Shown: positions 46,612 through 58,641 of the stretch, in pieces
Numbering within the stretch: the first letter of the stretch is position 1
How the letters are laid out: the number at the start of each line of letters is the position of its first letter
NCBI GenBank assembly: GCA_001949185.1
Contig: BDGG01000005.1
Location: 434,001-498,000, forward strand
Direction: 5' to 3'
Source of the DNA: Ramazzottius varieornatus
Lineage: Eukaryota > Tardigrada > Eutardigrada > Parachela > Ramazzottiidae
Length of the DNA stretch: 64,000 nt
The notes under the pieces: model-generated
The model's database searches: none
Told to the model about the DNA's origin: nothing
Seen by the model: the letters and a program-made list of their open reading frames with translations, nothing else
Made by a program: the position numbers and the translations under genes

Positions 46612-49600
46612 TCATCTTTGACCAAATAACTTTTTACTCTTGAGATTAGGCTTGGAGATTGGTACAGGCCGAGGAGTGAGGAGGTCAATCTCCTCAATGT
46701 GAGCAATGGGAGGATGCGTCCTGATTTCTGGAAGAGCTGGTAGAGCAGGTGTGGCCGGTGTCTGCGAGGCCGTGGATGTGAGCAGCTGCATCTCAGACTG
46801 TTCATGGTTGAGTTCTAGCTCTTTGCGAGGAGCTTCGCGTTGTTTCGTACTTCTATCAAAGATGACCGTGTACAGATGCTCGACCACAATCAGGGTTGCC
46901 GCAGTCAAAAGGCACAATGATAGGGTTATGAACCCGTAACGATACGATCCTGTTTGGTCCTTCAAGTAACCGATGAACGGCGGTCCGCTTAGAAAAGCTG
47001 TAACCCAAGCACCATTCACACAATTTATCACTTTTTTGGTAACGAGTTTTCGGACACTAGTTACTTCTTAGAACAAAATTTTGTCGGATCATGAGCTTTG
47101 ACGAAATCTGGGCGTCGTCAAATGGTTACAACCAAGTCGTTTTCCCAAGTGGCGCAAGTTCCCAACCATTGACTATGAAAAGATGCGCCACCTGAAATAA
47201 CATTCAGGGTGAAATTATCCGCCGACGTCCAGCTATCTAAATTTTCTTATCTGTTTCATTTTATACTTCTCCTGGTTTTTTTACCACATAGGCAGAGACT
47301 ACTAAAAAGGTCCAACTCACCGGCTCCTTGGAATGCGATGACAGAGCCCAACGCTGAGCTCAGCCTCTCAATGCCGAAAAAGTCCACACATATCACAGCG
47401 ACAAGTGAGATGTACGCGCCGGAAGTTGCTCCCAGGAAGGCCGAGTACACTGCCAATCCTGTGTAATCCGACACGAAGATCACCAGGAAGTTGCATATCG
47501 ACGCGCCATACACCGCTCCACAGAAGCCCCACTTTCGATGAAACAACTTGAGGTCCGAGAACCAGCCGAAGCCGATCCGCGCAAAGATGTCGGCTATGCC
47601 AATAATCGCCACCAACTCTGCCCCTTGGCTCTTCTGATACCCCAAGTCGACCGTATGAGCAGGCAGAATCAGAAAGATGTTCATGTAGGCAAACGTTGAT
47701 AACATGACGGCTAAAGCATAGGTGATGAAAAGTCTAACACGGAACAACGTCAGATCGAACAACGGTGGCTGGCCTTCTTTTCTCTTGAACCGGTCACGAA
47801 ACCTTTGCCAGAAAGGCGGTCTTCTGTTCCTACGACCGGAAGTGGTTGCAGGCTGCTTCTGTTTCAGGCGGGTTTCGTCAGGCATAGACTGCGCCGACTT
47901 TTTTCTCTCGTCTTTATTGACTGCTGTTTCGAGAAACGAGGAAGGGGTGTCTTCACCGTAGAGTGAGTTCAGCCCGTTACTTCGGGCGGAAGCGGGTGCA
48001 CTGAAGGCTTTCAGGAGGTTTCCATCTGCCTCGACGTTTCCAGCACCTGCCTGAAGTCGTGCAGCCTTCAGCAATCTCATCCGTTCTTGAGATCGGAGGA
48101 TCTGGAGGTGGACTGCAATGGGTCGAAGAAGTGCTCCCGCTACGCAGACGTGTAACGCGATGGCTCCGCCGATCAGTATCGCGCCGGAGATGGAGTAGGT
48201 CTCAAGTAAATACAGCATCAGGTAAGGCACTGAAAAATACAATGAGCTGGAATTCAGTGTGGTAAAGTATGCGCAGAGATACAGTATAACCATAAAATGG
48301 CGAAAGATCGTTGCTCATCCTCAGCCTTTTTGTTCTGAGTTTTCGTATGCCTTGCACCCTTCTACGGGTCGAAATTTGCCACTCGCTTTATATGCATTGT
48401 ATTTGGTCATTTTCTTCGGTATCGCCTAGGCATTAATCGGCTGTCAGCTTTCCAGACTTATTCATGACGAAAATCAGAAATATTTGGCAAATGTCTAGAA
48501 GAATTATTCTAGGTATGTTTGCATGATTTTGGTTACAGAACATTGACGTTCAACGAACCTGTCATGGACCCAATGGCGGCTCCCGATAAGGAAATGCCAT
48601 TGGCCAGGGCACGTCGTTTATCAAAGTATGTTCCCACACAAACAACCGAAGGCGTATATGCTAACCCAGATCCCAGTCCTGAAATAGGCAACCCTTTAAT
48701 TAAGAGGCCAGGAGTAAGTTAACATTTATACAGCACACAACCACGTCATACAGAGCATAATTACACCGTACCGCTAAGGCATCCGTATGAAATGTAGAAA
48801 AACGTCAGGCTTTGTGCAAAGTAACTCAGGGCTATTCCCAGGCCAAGAAAGAAACCACCGAGCATCACCACCGAACGTTGCGAGAAGGCATTCGATAATA
48901 CGGTCGACAAGGGAGCTGTAAAAAAGAAAAACGCAGTTGTAAACCCGATATCCGTTCTGCCGTGAAGGCAATCTGCAGTCTTACCGAACCAAGTACTGCA
49001 AACCAGAAACAACGAGTAGATCCATGAGACTTCGTAATTCGAAGCTCCATATTCCACCCGCAGTTGCACAAACAGTATTCCAAACGACTTTATCAGCCCC
49101 ACGTTCACAACATGCATCAGGAAGCAACCAAAAACAACCACCTATAAGAACAATATTGGTTTATTACACAGGTATTTTCGACCTAACCAAACATACTCGA
49201 CAAGATCGTTTTTTCCAAGTGGCGCATACTTCCAGCCAAAAAGACTGAAAACGTGCGCCACATGGGAAAACAATCGTGTCGAGTTCCTTTGCCGAGCTCC
49301 CATTCCACTTCACGTACATAAAATATACAAGATTATTTCCCGATGTAATTCGAGACATTGTGAAACTTGTAAGCTCCGCTCCGTACATTAGAAAGGAATT
49401 TCAAGAAGTTCTATACCCAGCCATATCCGCGATCAAGGACTTCGGACTTGACATTGTCCTGCAGTGCGGGTTCGAGGATGACAGCTTCCGGTGACAGCTC
49501 CTGGCTGCCGGTTGGAAGTTCCGTGACCTCATGGATGTGTTCGTCCTCGGGTATTTCTGCAATATCAGAGACCTGCTTGGGTATCTGAGGGTTTCTGACC

Positions 49601-49653
49601 CTGAGCACCATGCCATCCGGAAGGCGACTTGGTCCGGCACTTGAATCCGTCAT
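46612..49653 (-). CDS. Monocarboxylate-transporter-like MFS protein (SLC16 family), paralogue 1
   Basis: SLC16 members carry lactate, pyruvate, ketone bodies, thyroid hormone or aromatic amino acids across membranes; the substrate here is unknown. Six exons on the minus strand: 49653-49417, 49141-48985, 48915-48772, 48678-48559, 48229-47321 and 46997-46612. Phases close to 650 aa. Residues 1-~75 are cytosolic. TM1 carries the SLC16 signature as DRGYGWVVVFGCFLMHV, and the second signature is YFDKRRALANGISLSGAAIGS. A long basic/Ser-rich central loop (residues ~260-400; RRNRRPPFWQRFRDRFKRK) separates two six-helix halves. The C-terminal tail (~90 residues) is Pro- and Thr-rich. Two introns contain family A repeats. 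A second, more diverged paralogue lies 2.8 kb away on the same strand, which suggests tandem duplication. Confidence 0.92.
47130..47215. repeat. MITE-like repeat family A, copy 10
   Basis: AAGTCGTTTTCCCAAGTGGC continuing GCAAGTT on the left, and GATGCGCCACCTG on the right. It lies in the last intron of the first SLC16-like gene. Confidence 0.7.
49183..49299. repeat. MITE-like repeat family A, copy 11
   Basis: ACTCGACAAGATCG, core CAAGTGGCGCATACTTCC and AACGTGCGCCACATGGG, then CGTGTCGAG and GCCGAGCTC at the right end. It lies in intron 1 of the first SLC16-like gene. Confidence 0.85.
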
Positions 49654-50226
49654 CCCACCCGAGACCCCGCTGTGAACAAATGGAAAAGTTAGCCTTTACC
49701 GTGGCATGCATCGTTAGCTTCAATCCAGCTGCTTGCTGATTTGATGCCAGTCTCGAAGGGACGATGATCATTAAAAAGATTATCTTGGAGAACCAACCTG
49801 TTAGACGACACTTAACTCCTTCACGTCCATCGATATCCACAACAGCCCAGCAGCCTGCTTCCTCACTTGCTTCTACTTCTGGCATCCACAAACCTTTCCG
49901 GCAGGCAACCCAGTCCGAGGCCAGAGACGTCACTGCAATAGAAATCAATTTAGTCCCCTGTAATAGTATCATCATGTTCCTTATCGATAACGATACTCCA
50001 GATAAGCCCGGTGTAACACCCTGCTTCTTTGCAACATGCACCTTCCCGCATGTCGCGTGTCGGAAACCAACTATAAAAACGTGCGAGGTTACACAGTTGT
50101 ACGACGCCAGAGAAAGAAAGCCCCATTCCTCAACACGCAACACAAAGCTCAGTGACGTCATGCATCAAGCAGGTGGTAACCCATTTTACACCACCGCGAT
50201 GACGTCATGCGCCACCTATTCAGTAC

Positions 50227-50451
50227 ATGACTGAAAATGCCAAATTATCCACCAAGAGCCTCGAAGCCGTAACTTCCCGGGTCTTCCCAGAAAATTTGCA
50301 CACGGTTCAAAACGAGAAGGTTCAGTCGATGATTGGCAGTGCAGGAGGGAGCCAGAACTGTCAGTACATCGGGCTAAACCCTAGTCGAGACGATGAGATG
50401 AAGACTGCAGCTGCACGTTTCCCATCGATCAGATTAAATTCTCAGGCTTAA
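50227..50451 (+). CDS. Small hypothetical protein, 74 aa
   Basis: An ATG-started frame beginning MTENAKLSTKSLEAV and ending IRLNSQA. It is polar, with no domain, signal peptide or membrane segment that I recognise. It lies between the two SLC16-like genes, upstream of the first of them and on the opposite strand. The region just before it contains a pair of TGACGTCA palindromes (50153-50160 and 50200-50207). Only the open frame supports it; it may be chance or one exon of a longer gene. Confidence 0.15.
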   Translation: MTENAKLSTKSLEAVTSRVFPENLHTVQNEKVQSMIGSAGGSQNCQYIGLNPSRDDEMKTAAARFPSIRLNSQA

Positions 50452-52478
50452 TGGAGCGCAAGATCAAACCACAAATTTTATCTTACAAAAAAATCACGAT
50501 TCTACTTTCGATGTCTTCGATCTCCTAACTGTTGATTTACTCTACAGCCACTAGCAAGAGGCCAGCAATAATCGAACTGCCATGTGCACTCAAAAGTCTC
50601 GAGGTGCTGATGGCGATTCGATTGCGGCGGAAAAATATCAATCCACTTGAAACTGCTGTGCTCAGTCGTCTTGGTAGCCTCTGGCCTTTTTGGACATGAA
50701 GAAGCAGAGCAAGAACGATGTCACATATCCGAAGAATTTCACCAGAATCATAACCTTACCCTGAAATTTAGTGTTGCGTTGACAGCCCAATTGAGCATCG
50801 AAATGATTTCTTCTTATGTAATCCGGCGGTATTTCCAAGCCACATCCCGTTGCAGCGGTAAGACAATGATACTGACAACGGTGTCGGTAAATCGCGGTGG
50901 AGGTGTTGAAGCGGGGATAATAATACGCAACAAAAGCCAACAAAGGCTATCGTAAATTCGCACTTAGCTAATCTGGCGTTAGTGAACACCGCCAACGTGA
51001 TATGTTAGTGAGACGGGCACAAGTAGCAGGCATGCCGCATGAGTGTTTCTCCGCAAAACACTGGCAGGTAAAAATAATCGGTCTAATAATCGATACACTG
51101 CCGCGAAGTCTGCGCAATCTCCAAAGGGGGAACCGGGAACAGTGCGATATACAGCTGACTGAGCAGTGAGCACAACTTCCTAGAAAGAATGGCAACTAAT
51201 TTTCACAGGTGAAAACCGTGGAAATCCAGGTAAAGACTGGTAGGCTTGAAATCAAGTAAACAAAGCGCAGTGCGACATGACGTTGACAATTTTGCGGTAC
51301 AATGGCGACCATCTTACTACACCTGTGTTATACTGTATGACGTCGGATGGTATGTAATATGACATAGCACGCCAAATAGCGGAGTGAAACAACAGAATCC
51401 ACACAAAGGTTTACCGAAGAAGAAAGATCGACTCTAACGGGAATCTCATGTCTCGTTCAACGATCACTTTTGGACTGCTCAACCGAGAGGAGGCCTGTCG
51501 TAAAACACTAAAATCCGCGGCCGTCTGCTGGTGGGGTGGTGGTATTTCCGGTTAGCGTTTACATTTTGACTGACATGTACAACAGCTACAGCTTCATCGA
51601 TTATTCGATATCCTTGTTTCTTGTTCGGTGTAGCCGAGTTGCTAAATTTGGAGACAGTGCCACTCATATCATTCATCCTCGGTCTTATCAGGGAGATTAT
51701 AGTGTGAAAGCGATCCTCCCAGAGGTTCTCTTGGGACTGTCTATGAACCTGACGCCTCCGACGAAATCCGCCGTCCTCCGACGTCGTTCCCGGTTACTGC
51801 TATGTACTTAACTCTCCCGCGGAATCAGACAGGCACATGACTACGGGAATGGCAAAGTTCGCATGATTATGCTGATAGCTCTCCCCTACAACGGAAACAA
51901 CTCCGGCCGGAAAGGAAATTTGCAATTCACTTAATATAGAACACGTACGCATTCCCGATATCCCATACGTTGCTTGCAATTGGTCACGAGTCTCACGAGC
52001 ATCTTGTCAGAGAGAGTACTCGCATGCAGAACATGAAAGACCAACTTATTGCATCGTGGAAAAACGCATTGGCCAAATGAATGTTGTACAATGTGCACTG
52101 AATAGTTTACGCTGAGTAAATATTCATGAAAAGATCGTACTACATTGCCACGTACAGCCTGCCAGAGCTGACATATGCAGGCTCAAGGGAAGGATGAATT
52201 TCAAATGTGGCTGCACTTCTTCAAATCCCAAACCACCCAACCTTGTCGTTGTACGCGATTGTTTTATCGCTAATGGAAAGAGAATGGAGCATGGCGATAT
52301 CGCGAAGACGCGAACAGCATCACAAGTCTAAACGAAAGCTTTCCTTCAATCAAGACTCAAGGACCCAGAAGTGTCTAACAACTTAGCAGTAGGAGTACAA
52401 AATACTCCACCACCCACAGGGTGTAACCAAATTAATGGAAGATTCAAAACAATAACGGAGAAGGAGTATTTGAAAAAG
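50452..52478. other. 2-kb intergenic region
   Basis: Between the upstream region of the first SLC16-like gene and the 3' end of the second. No supported coding frame or repeat family found. Confidence 0.5.
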
Positions 52479-54852
52479 CTAGTTTGAGAAAGCGCTAGTA
52501 GTGATTGACTTAGCACTATCTCCGGAAGGACGGCGTCGCTTGGTCAGGCAGCTCTCTATCAAGGCATGTAAAGGCAGGAGTAGAGCTCCCGCGGACATCA
52601 CAAGGCCAATTACCAGAAAAGCGATGTAGAAGCTTTTTGTGCGATCCCTAATGGCGCCGATGCTGGGAGGACCCACGAGATACGCGCAGCCTTGAATGGT
52701 AATGAGCAATCCAATGGCGGACGGCAGTCGCTCTATGCCGAAAAGGTCGGCTGTTATCACAGGGTTCAAAACCTACGAAAATACTGAGTAATAGTTCTCG
52801 CATGGAAACACTTTGAGAACATTCCATTCTTACCATGAAGCAACCTCCGAAGAAAGCGAAGAGTCCAGCGAAACAGGACAAAGTAATATACGAAGTGCCA
52901 GCAACTACGAAAGGATAAAAGATTAGGCAAAGTTTTGATTGGGCGGAACGTCGGTACTTACAAACTATCAATCCGACACACGTCGTTGCACACAGGATCA
53001 TTAAACTGAATATCCACTTCCGCGGAATGATTTGAAAATCAGAGGCAATGCCAGAGCCCACACGTCCTACCAAATCACAGATCCCCATTACGGAAATGAG
53101 CGAGACTGCCTCCGTCTTAGACAGATGCAAGTCTTGCGCGTGGGCGGGAAGGATTAAGTAGATACTCAGATACCCAAAGGAAGCTGCAATGAAACAAAAC
53201 CATCAACTATTATCCAACGTGATGTTTCATCATAATATCATGCACGAACCCAGCATCACGGCGAAACTAAAAGACAGAAACAAACTGTCCTTCAACAGCG
53301 AGAAGTCGAACAGAGATTCTGATTCCTTTCCACTTCTCATCCTTGTAGGCCACGCATACAGCGACCTCCAGGCGTTTCTGAAGTTTTTTCGAGCGCTAGC
53401 CCCGCTGAAGTTTCTCAGCCGTAACGTCGGCTGCTTCTCGACAATGACGATCTGTTCCGGGATGGAAAGAAGCGACGATGCCATCGCGAAACTGCTGGCA
53501 CCTCGCGTCGGATACAAGGCCGTTTCGTAGAGCTCTTCTTTGATTGAGCCCGTCGAGGGAAGTGCTCGCACTCTCTTTGTACAGTGAAGACCTGGACAAA
53601 GTTTCGCACTGGGCGTGAGCTCCCCATAGACCTCCGGTTCCACCACCCGTCGCCCAGTTGGTAACGGTCTATACAATAGACCAGCTAGGCATAGATGGAG
53701 GCTGAAGGCTCCGAGAATCAGGATACAACCATTAATCGTATACTTCTCAATCAGGAGTTGTAAGAGTGGTGGAATCAGGAAACTTCCTACACCACTTCCG
53801 GCCACGGAAAGTCCGTTGGCTAAGGAGCGCCTCTTATCGAAGTACCGACCCACCATAACTACAGAACGAACCATGTTTCTATGTAAGTCCAGATTCGAAC
53901 CGAAATCAATGTTTTGGGGCTCAATACTTACTGATGGATGGTCCGTAGACAAGCGCCGATCCGAAACCTGCAGAGATAATTAGTCGATAAGTTAAGGTAT
54001 GAGGGGTATATTTGGACCAACCGGAAATGAGTCCGTAAGTGATGTAAAGCTGCTCCAGTTTGTACATGAAGGAGCTGGCTACAATGCCTGCAGAATATAT
54101 CAACCCTCCGACCACGACAACGGACCGAAAAGAAAAGGCGTTGCTCAAGGCTGTTGCAAGAGGTCCTGCAAAACAACAACAGAATCACGATGCGATAAAC
54201 GAGTACACGCGGCTGGCCTAGTCATAGGCATGGACAAAATCATTGACAGCCGGCCGAAAGCGGCAGCGGCCACTGTTTTTACTGGCAACTGCGGCTTTCA
54301 GAAGGCTGCCGATGATTTTGTCCATGCTAATGGTTAGGCCAGCCGTGTGTACTCACCAACGACCACCTGTTGTGTGCCACACTCGAACCGAGACACGATA
54401 AACATCCGTGATCCGTCCAGGCACGGAACAACATCGCAAAAAAACCGTCTTACCTAGCCAGCTACATGTAACGCAGTTCAGGGAATAAACCCATGCAATG
54501 TCGGACGATGTCCGATCGTATTTCTCCAAGAGCTCCATAAAGATAACTCCGAAGGAGTAAGATATTCCGTTCACAATCAGGTTCATCATGAAACAGCCCA
54601 GTACAACGCACCAGCCCCAACCTGCAAGTAAACCAACCTCCGTGAAAGATAACGAAACCATCTGAAATCCATGAAGAATCAATAGGCAGACCTCCATCTG
54701 GCGGTAATAATGATGTCTTCGAAACTTGTACAACCGTAAGACCAGCAGCAGGTTGACCATCAATGTCACTTTCACTTTCTTCCCAGAGGCCGCTTGTATG
54801 GATGTCATCCTGTTCTATCCTATCCTCCGCTTTAGGGATTTCTACGATAGCA
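52479..54852 (-). CDS. Monocarboxylate-transporter-like MFS protein (SLC16 family), paralogue 2; first exon not identified
   Basis: Eight exons can be followed on the minus strand: 54852-54692, 54621-54454, 54165-54022, 53967-53932, 53858-53250, 53183-52962, 52904-52834 and 52772-52479, about 568 codons with consistent phases. The first listed exon has no in-frame ATG and starts after a CTTGCAG acceptor, so a start exon upstream of 54852 is missing. The SLC16 signature is LPPDGGWGWCVVLGCFMMNL and the second motif GRYFDKRRSLANGLSVAGSG. Twelve hydrophobic helices are visible, with a central Ser-rich loop. Exon borders around the motifs match paralogue 1 in place and phase, supporting common descent by duplication. 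The central loop is shorter than in paralogue 1 and the C-terminal tail is only ~40 residues. Confidence 0.87.
54201..54354. repeat. 154-bp inverted repeat (foldback element) in SLC16-like intron
   Basis: The left end GAGTACACGCGGCTGGCCTA and the reverse complement of the right end differ by one base over 20. The match continues imperfectly through CATGGACAAAATCAT on both arms. The centre is GC-rich. It fills much of the second listed intron of SLC16-like paralogue 2 and differs from families A and B. Confidence 0.8.
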
Positions 54853-54873
54853 CTGCAAGGCCGAAGCACAGCG

Positions 54874-55630
54874 CGTTAGCGTTAGAATCGCCATAAACGG
54901 TTTAGGGACCGGAAGTTGCCGATTGGCGCACATGAGTGAGTGTCATGACGGACAACAGTTCCCATCTACTACAGCGTACCTCAACTTGTTCCGTGGTTTT
55001 CTCCCGTCTACTTCCATTCACTGGCGTCCTGTAGATACCATGGATCACTACGGAATGCCTTGTCGGACGGGGACTGTAAGATAACCAACTGGCAGGAAGA
55101 AGACGGCTACACGTAAAGCACTCAACAGCACTGAATGCTGGCGATTAGCATGAAACACCAGGCAGCGCGTCATTTGGACGTTACTTTGCGTGACTGACAT
55201 GTGGACGGGACGCCATCTTGTGTTAACGCGTGGCCGCTCTGTCGAGGGACCATTCAGACCATGTCACCCGCCGATCAGGATGTCAGGATGACCACTTCCT
55301 GGAGTTGGAGAAATCCTGAAGGTGCGTCGTCCACCGTAGAACCAGTGTTATAGCCAGTACAGCGTCACACAAGACAACCCGAAAAGCGAAAACTGCTCTG
55401 TTATTAAAGAAAACTTCAAAAGATGACAGTCAAAGCGACAAAACCAGTCATGCGTTTGTAGAGCCTCGAGGTACCAACGCAAATAACTCCTGTTATGACA
55501 TTAAACTTGCCTCTTTAAAACAATTATTCAGACGATAGGGAATGATAGGGAAATGTTTTATATATATTATGACATTGTATAATATATCATAACATATATA
55601 AAACATTTATATACATATATATGTATATAT

Positions 55631-55677
<47 letters not shown>

Positions 55678-55693
55678 TATATATGTAAATATG

Positions 55694-55761
<68 letters not shown>

Positions 55762-55883
55762 TATATATAAATATATATATATTTATATATATTTATATAT
55801 ATTTATATATATATATAAATATTTATATATATATATTTATATATATATATAAATATATATATATATATGGGATATGTATATAT

Positions 55884-55916
<33 letters not shown>

Positions 55917-57245
55917 CATATCCCAACTTCGTTACTTCTACATACATATATATATGTATATGTATGTATGTATATATATGTATGCAAAATGTATGTAGCA
56001 TGTACCGCATCTATTTTCGGCTTTTCGTTACAAATCCACGTCATCGCGGACGCTAACGTCATGCGCCACTTAGGTCGAGAAGCTTTTCGCATTAATATCC
56101 ATTTACAAACGGCCGATTATTGGAGTCCCCGTTCGTCATGGAGACATTCTGACCGAGAGTTTCTGGTTAAACTTTGGCTTTTTGGTGGCAATTGGCGAAT
56201 AATTCAGCCATGCCATGGAGTATCCGAAAGGCCAAGGCTTCAGAGACTCCATCTGCGTTCTCTGCACAAATGACCTGGAGTGATCTCGGACAAACCTTGT
56301 CGGGTCCACCAGCATTGTTTTGAGAACCAAACTTCCCACGTGGACATGGGCAATCTCTCCAAAATAGACCATCTGATCCTCTGTACTGGCACGTTTACGT
56401 TTCTCGCCGGTTACCTCTCCGAAGCTCGGCACATTCTATATTACAAAGGCTGGCCGAAACCCGGTTCGGACTTTGATAGAATTATGGATAATCCATCGTT
56501 TAGTCTTCCGAATTGATCGCAATGGAACAATTGTTGAAGTTTTTACTTAGCAAAATGTTTATAACTTTTAACCCGTAAGGATTTTTACTCGTGCAAGTAC
56601 TTTAACCTACGAGTACCATTCAGTGGGGAGTCTGAGGACGTACGTGCCAAGTTTTGTACCGTGGGCCATAAATGGTGTTTTACGGCATAGCTGCAGCATA
56701 AAACAGACCCTGTTTTCGGACTTCCGCTTGATTCCCCGTAGGTTTCCACTTGCGAAATGGTGGAAGGTAATATGAGCGCCGAGCTATAAGTTATAGCCTA
56801 CAACCAGCGATCCAGAGGCAAGATGAAGAGCTTTTGACAACGGAACAGTACTTTTTTTAGGTGAACAGAACGTAAAGAGCGAAATACAGAAGCGGAAGTC
56901 TGGGCGGAAACAGAAATTATGACTCCAAAACCCTTAAGCGTATTGTAACAAGCAGCCCGAGGTACTACACCACAGAGCAGATGACCTGCAGATTCATTCA
57001 AACATCAAAAGGATTAGAGTTTAGCTCGGATACTTACTTGTTATCGATTCCATTTCTATAGTTTCACAGACTCATCGATATTACAGGGCAGTAAATAAGT
57101 AGTTATAAGTAAGCTCTAAATCTGTATATCGAGCCAGATGCCGATTTCGGCTGTCCGGTATTTCGTGGCGCCACGTTCTCGTTATCCTTGTGTTGGTTCT
57201 TAGTCTTTAGCATCTTGGGATGTAAGGACTCAAGGCGCACCCCTA
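54874..57245. other. Intergenic region with AT microsatellite
   Basis: Contains the missing 5' end of SLC16-like paralogue 2, a long TA-rich simple repeat, and after ~56200 several short frames. One plus-strand frame ends KGWPKPGSDFDRIMDN (to 56516) and includes a hydrophobic stretch (ILCTGTFTFLAGYL) and an internal ATG at 56346. It could be the last exon of a small membrane protein, but I do not recognise it. Confidence 0.4.
55555..55985. repeat. TA-dinucleotide microsatellite / low-complexity block
   Basis: About 430 bp of almost pure TA with interspersed ATAAATA units and a few CATATCC interruptions. The exact length is unreliable in any assembly. Confidence 0.95.
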
Positions 57246-58232
57246 TCATCCAATGATATCTACGTAGCCCCGAAGTCGCAGGTAGCCTAAAAAGACGCAC
57301 ATAGCAAGATCAAAGGTATCATATAGAGAACCTAAAACCCCTAGTTTCGGAACAAAGAGTCTTACTCTGCACAAGGTCCCGAGTTAGCGAGCGAACAATC
57401 TCAAATTCTTCAGCGTCACAGTAGTGCAGCTTAGTTTCCGGATCAGTGTACTTTGCCTGCAATGTATGATTTGCATAGATCCAGTTACTCTCTGCTTTTT
57501 CAAGATGGCAGCTGTAGTCATACTCTGGTATAATTTGGCCAAGCCGCCAAGGGATCCAAGTTACTGCATACTCACCTCGAAACCAGAGATGTCCGAATAC
57601 TTCTTTGGAGGTTTCAGCCTTGGCGGAGCCTTTATCGTCCAGTCTGCAGGTACGCAAAGTTTATCATATCAACAACCTGTAAACATATACAGGCCTCTCG
57701 CGCGCCAAAGCACCTTATGCAACATCCTCCCAGAAAACGACCACATATAAGTTAAACTGCTTACATGCGGGGTGTGAGGGTGCGTCCTTCCATTCTGCTC
57801 TTTCGGAACCGATGATGTGCTTCAGTGGTCGGTACTGGGACGTCCTTTCGTCTTCGGCAACTCTAGCTCGCTAAAACAGAGCCAGACATTTCATGACTAC
57901 TCCTGCAACCAAGCGGTCGACAGTTCAACAAGGGGGGGGGGGAATCAACTATGGCTTACCTTGCGCAGATACTGCTGATTCTTGAAGCCCCACGGGTGAT
58001 GCATGTTGATAATTATTGCCGGTTTCGGGAGCTCCTTCTGACGTTTAGACTTGTCTCCAGACATTCCTGATCCTTCTGGGTCGGCCAGTTCATCTGGTTG
58101 CTCCTCAGTCGACGCAGCCGGAGAGGCCCGAGTGGACCGTTTAGAGGCTTTAGGTTTAGGCAGGGACTTCTTCTTCGTAGATGACGTCTTCGTTAATGTT
58201 AAAGCTTCGCCATCTATCCCGTCGTCAGCCAT
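57246..58232 (-). CDS. INO80C: INO80 complex subunit C (Ies6 homologue)
   Basis: INO80C/Ies6 binds Arp5 and couples it to the INO80 nucleosome remodeller. Five exons on the minus strand: 58232-57960, 57870-57765, 57643-57576, 57456-57366 and 57286-57246. Phases close to 192 aa, the length I know for the human protein. The N-terminus is basic and disordered (KKKSLPKPKASKRS). The YL1-C-type domain follows: QYRPLKHIIGSERAEWKD, then YWTIKAPPRLKPPKKYSDIS, then AKYTDPETKLHYCDAEEFEI and VRSLTRDLVQSYLRLRGY. KKYSDISG with YTDPETKL is the diagnostic pair. A run of ten or eleven G at 57931-57941 lies in intron 1. The gene is head to head with the UBF-like gene, with 409 bp between start codons, suggesting a shared promoter. 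Confidence 0.94.
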
Positions 58233-58641
58233 ACTTCCAGGCTATTATACACTAAACTCGCTCGAAAGTCCTGTGAACGGTGGAGGAGTTCAGATTTCAG
58301 AAGAATGCTTTCAATTCAAAAACAACAACAAACGAGCCCGAAGTCTTCCAGCGAAGGCCGTTCAAGCCGAAACCAACTACAGAGTAAACGCAACGCATCG
58401 AGTCATGTCTTGTATCCGTTACCGCAATCTCGCTTTTGTCTTTGTGCAAGAAAAACGGAAGAATGGAAAATTCCGAATTCTGAAGTCAGTTAATCAGTTT
58501 TCAAAATGAGTGTAATCTGTTTAAAAAGCGGCAGAATCCGGAAGTCCAAGCTGCTGCCATGGTTGTGGATTGACTTATGTTAACCCAGTCCTTTTTAATC
58601 AAACTCGAATCCGCGGAACGCGTGCACGGCGTGAGCGTACG

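Noticed and set aside
49565-50161. 198-codon minus-strand frame upstream of the first SLC16-like gene
   Set aside because: Its end overlaps the true first exon in another frame; no signal peptide, domain or splice logic.
55555-55985. Repeated block considered as a CRISPR or satellite array
   Set aside because: It is simple TA microsatellite sequence without unique spacers, in a eukaryotic genome.
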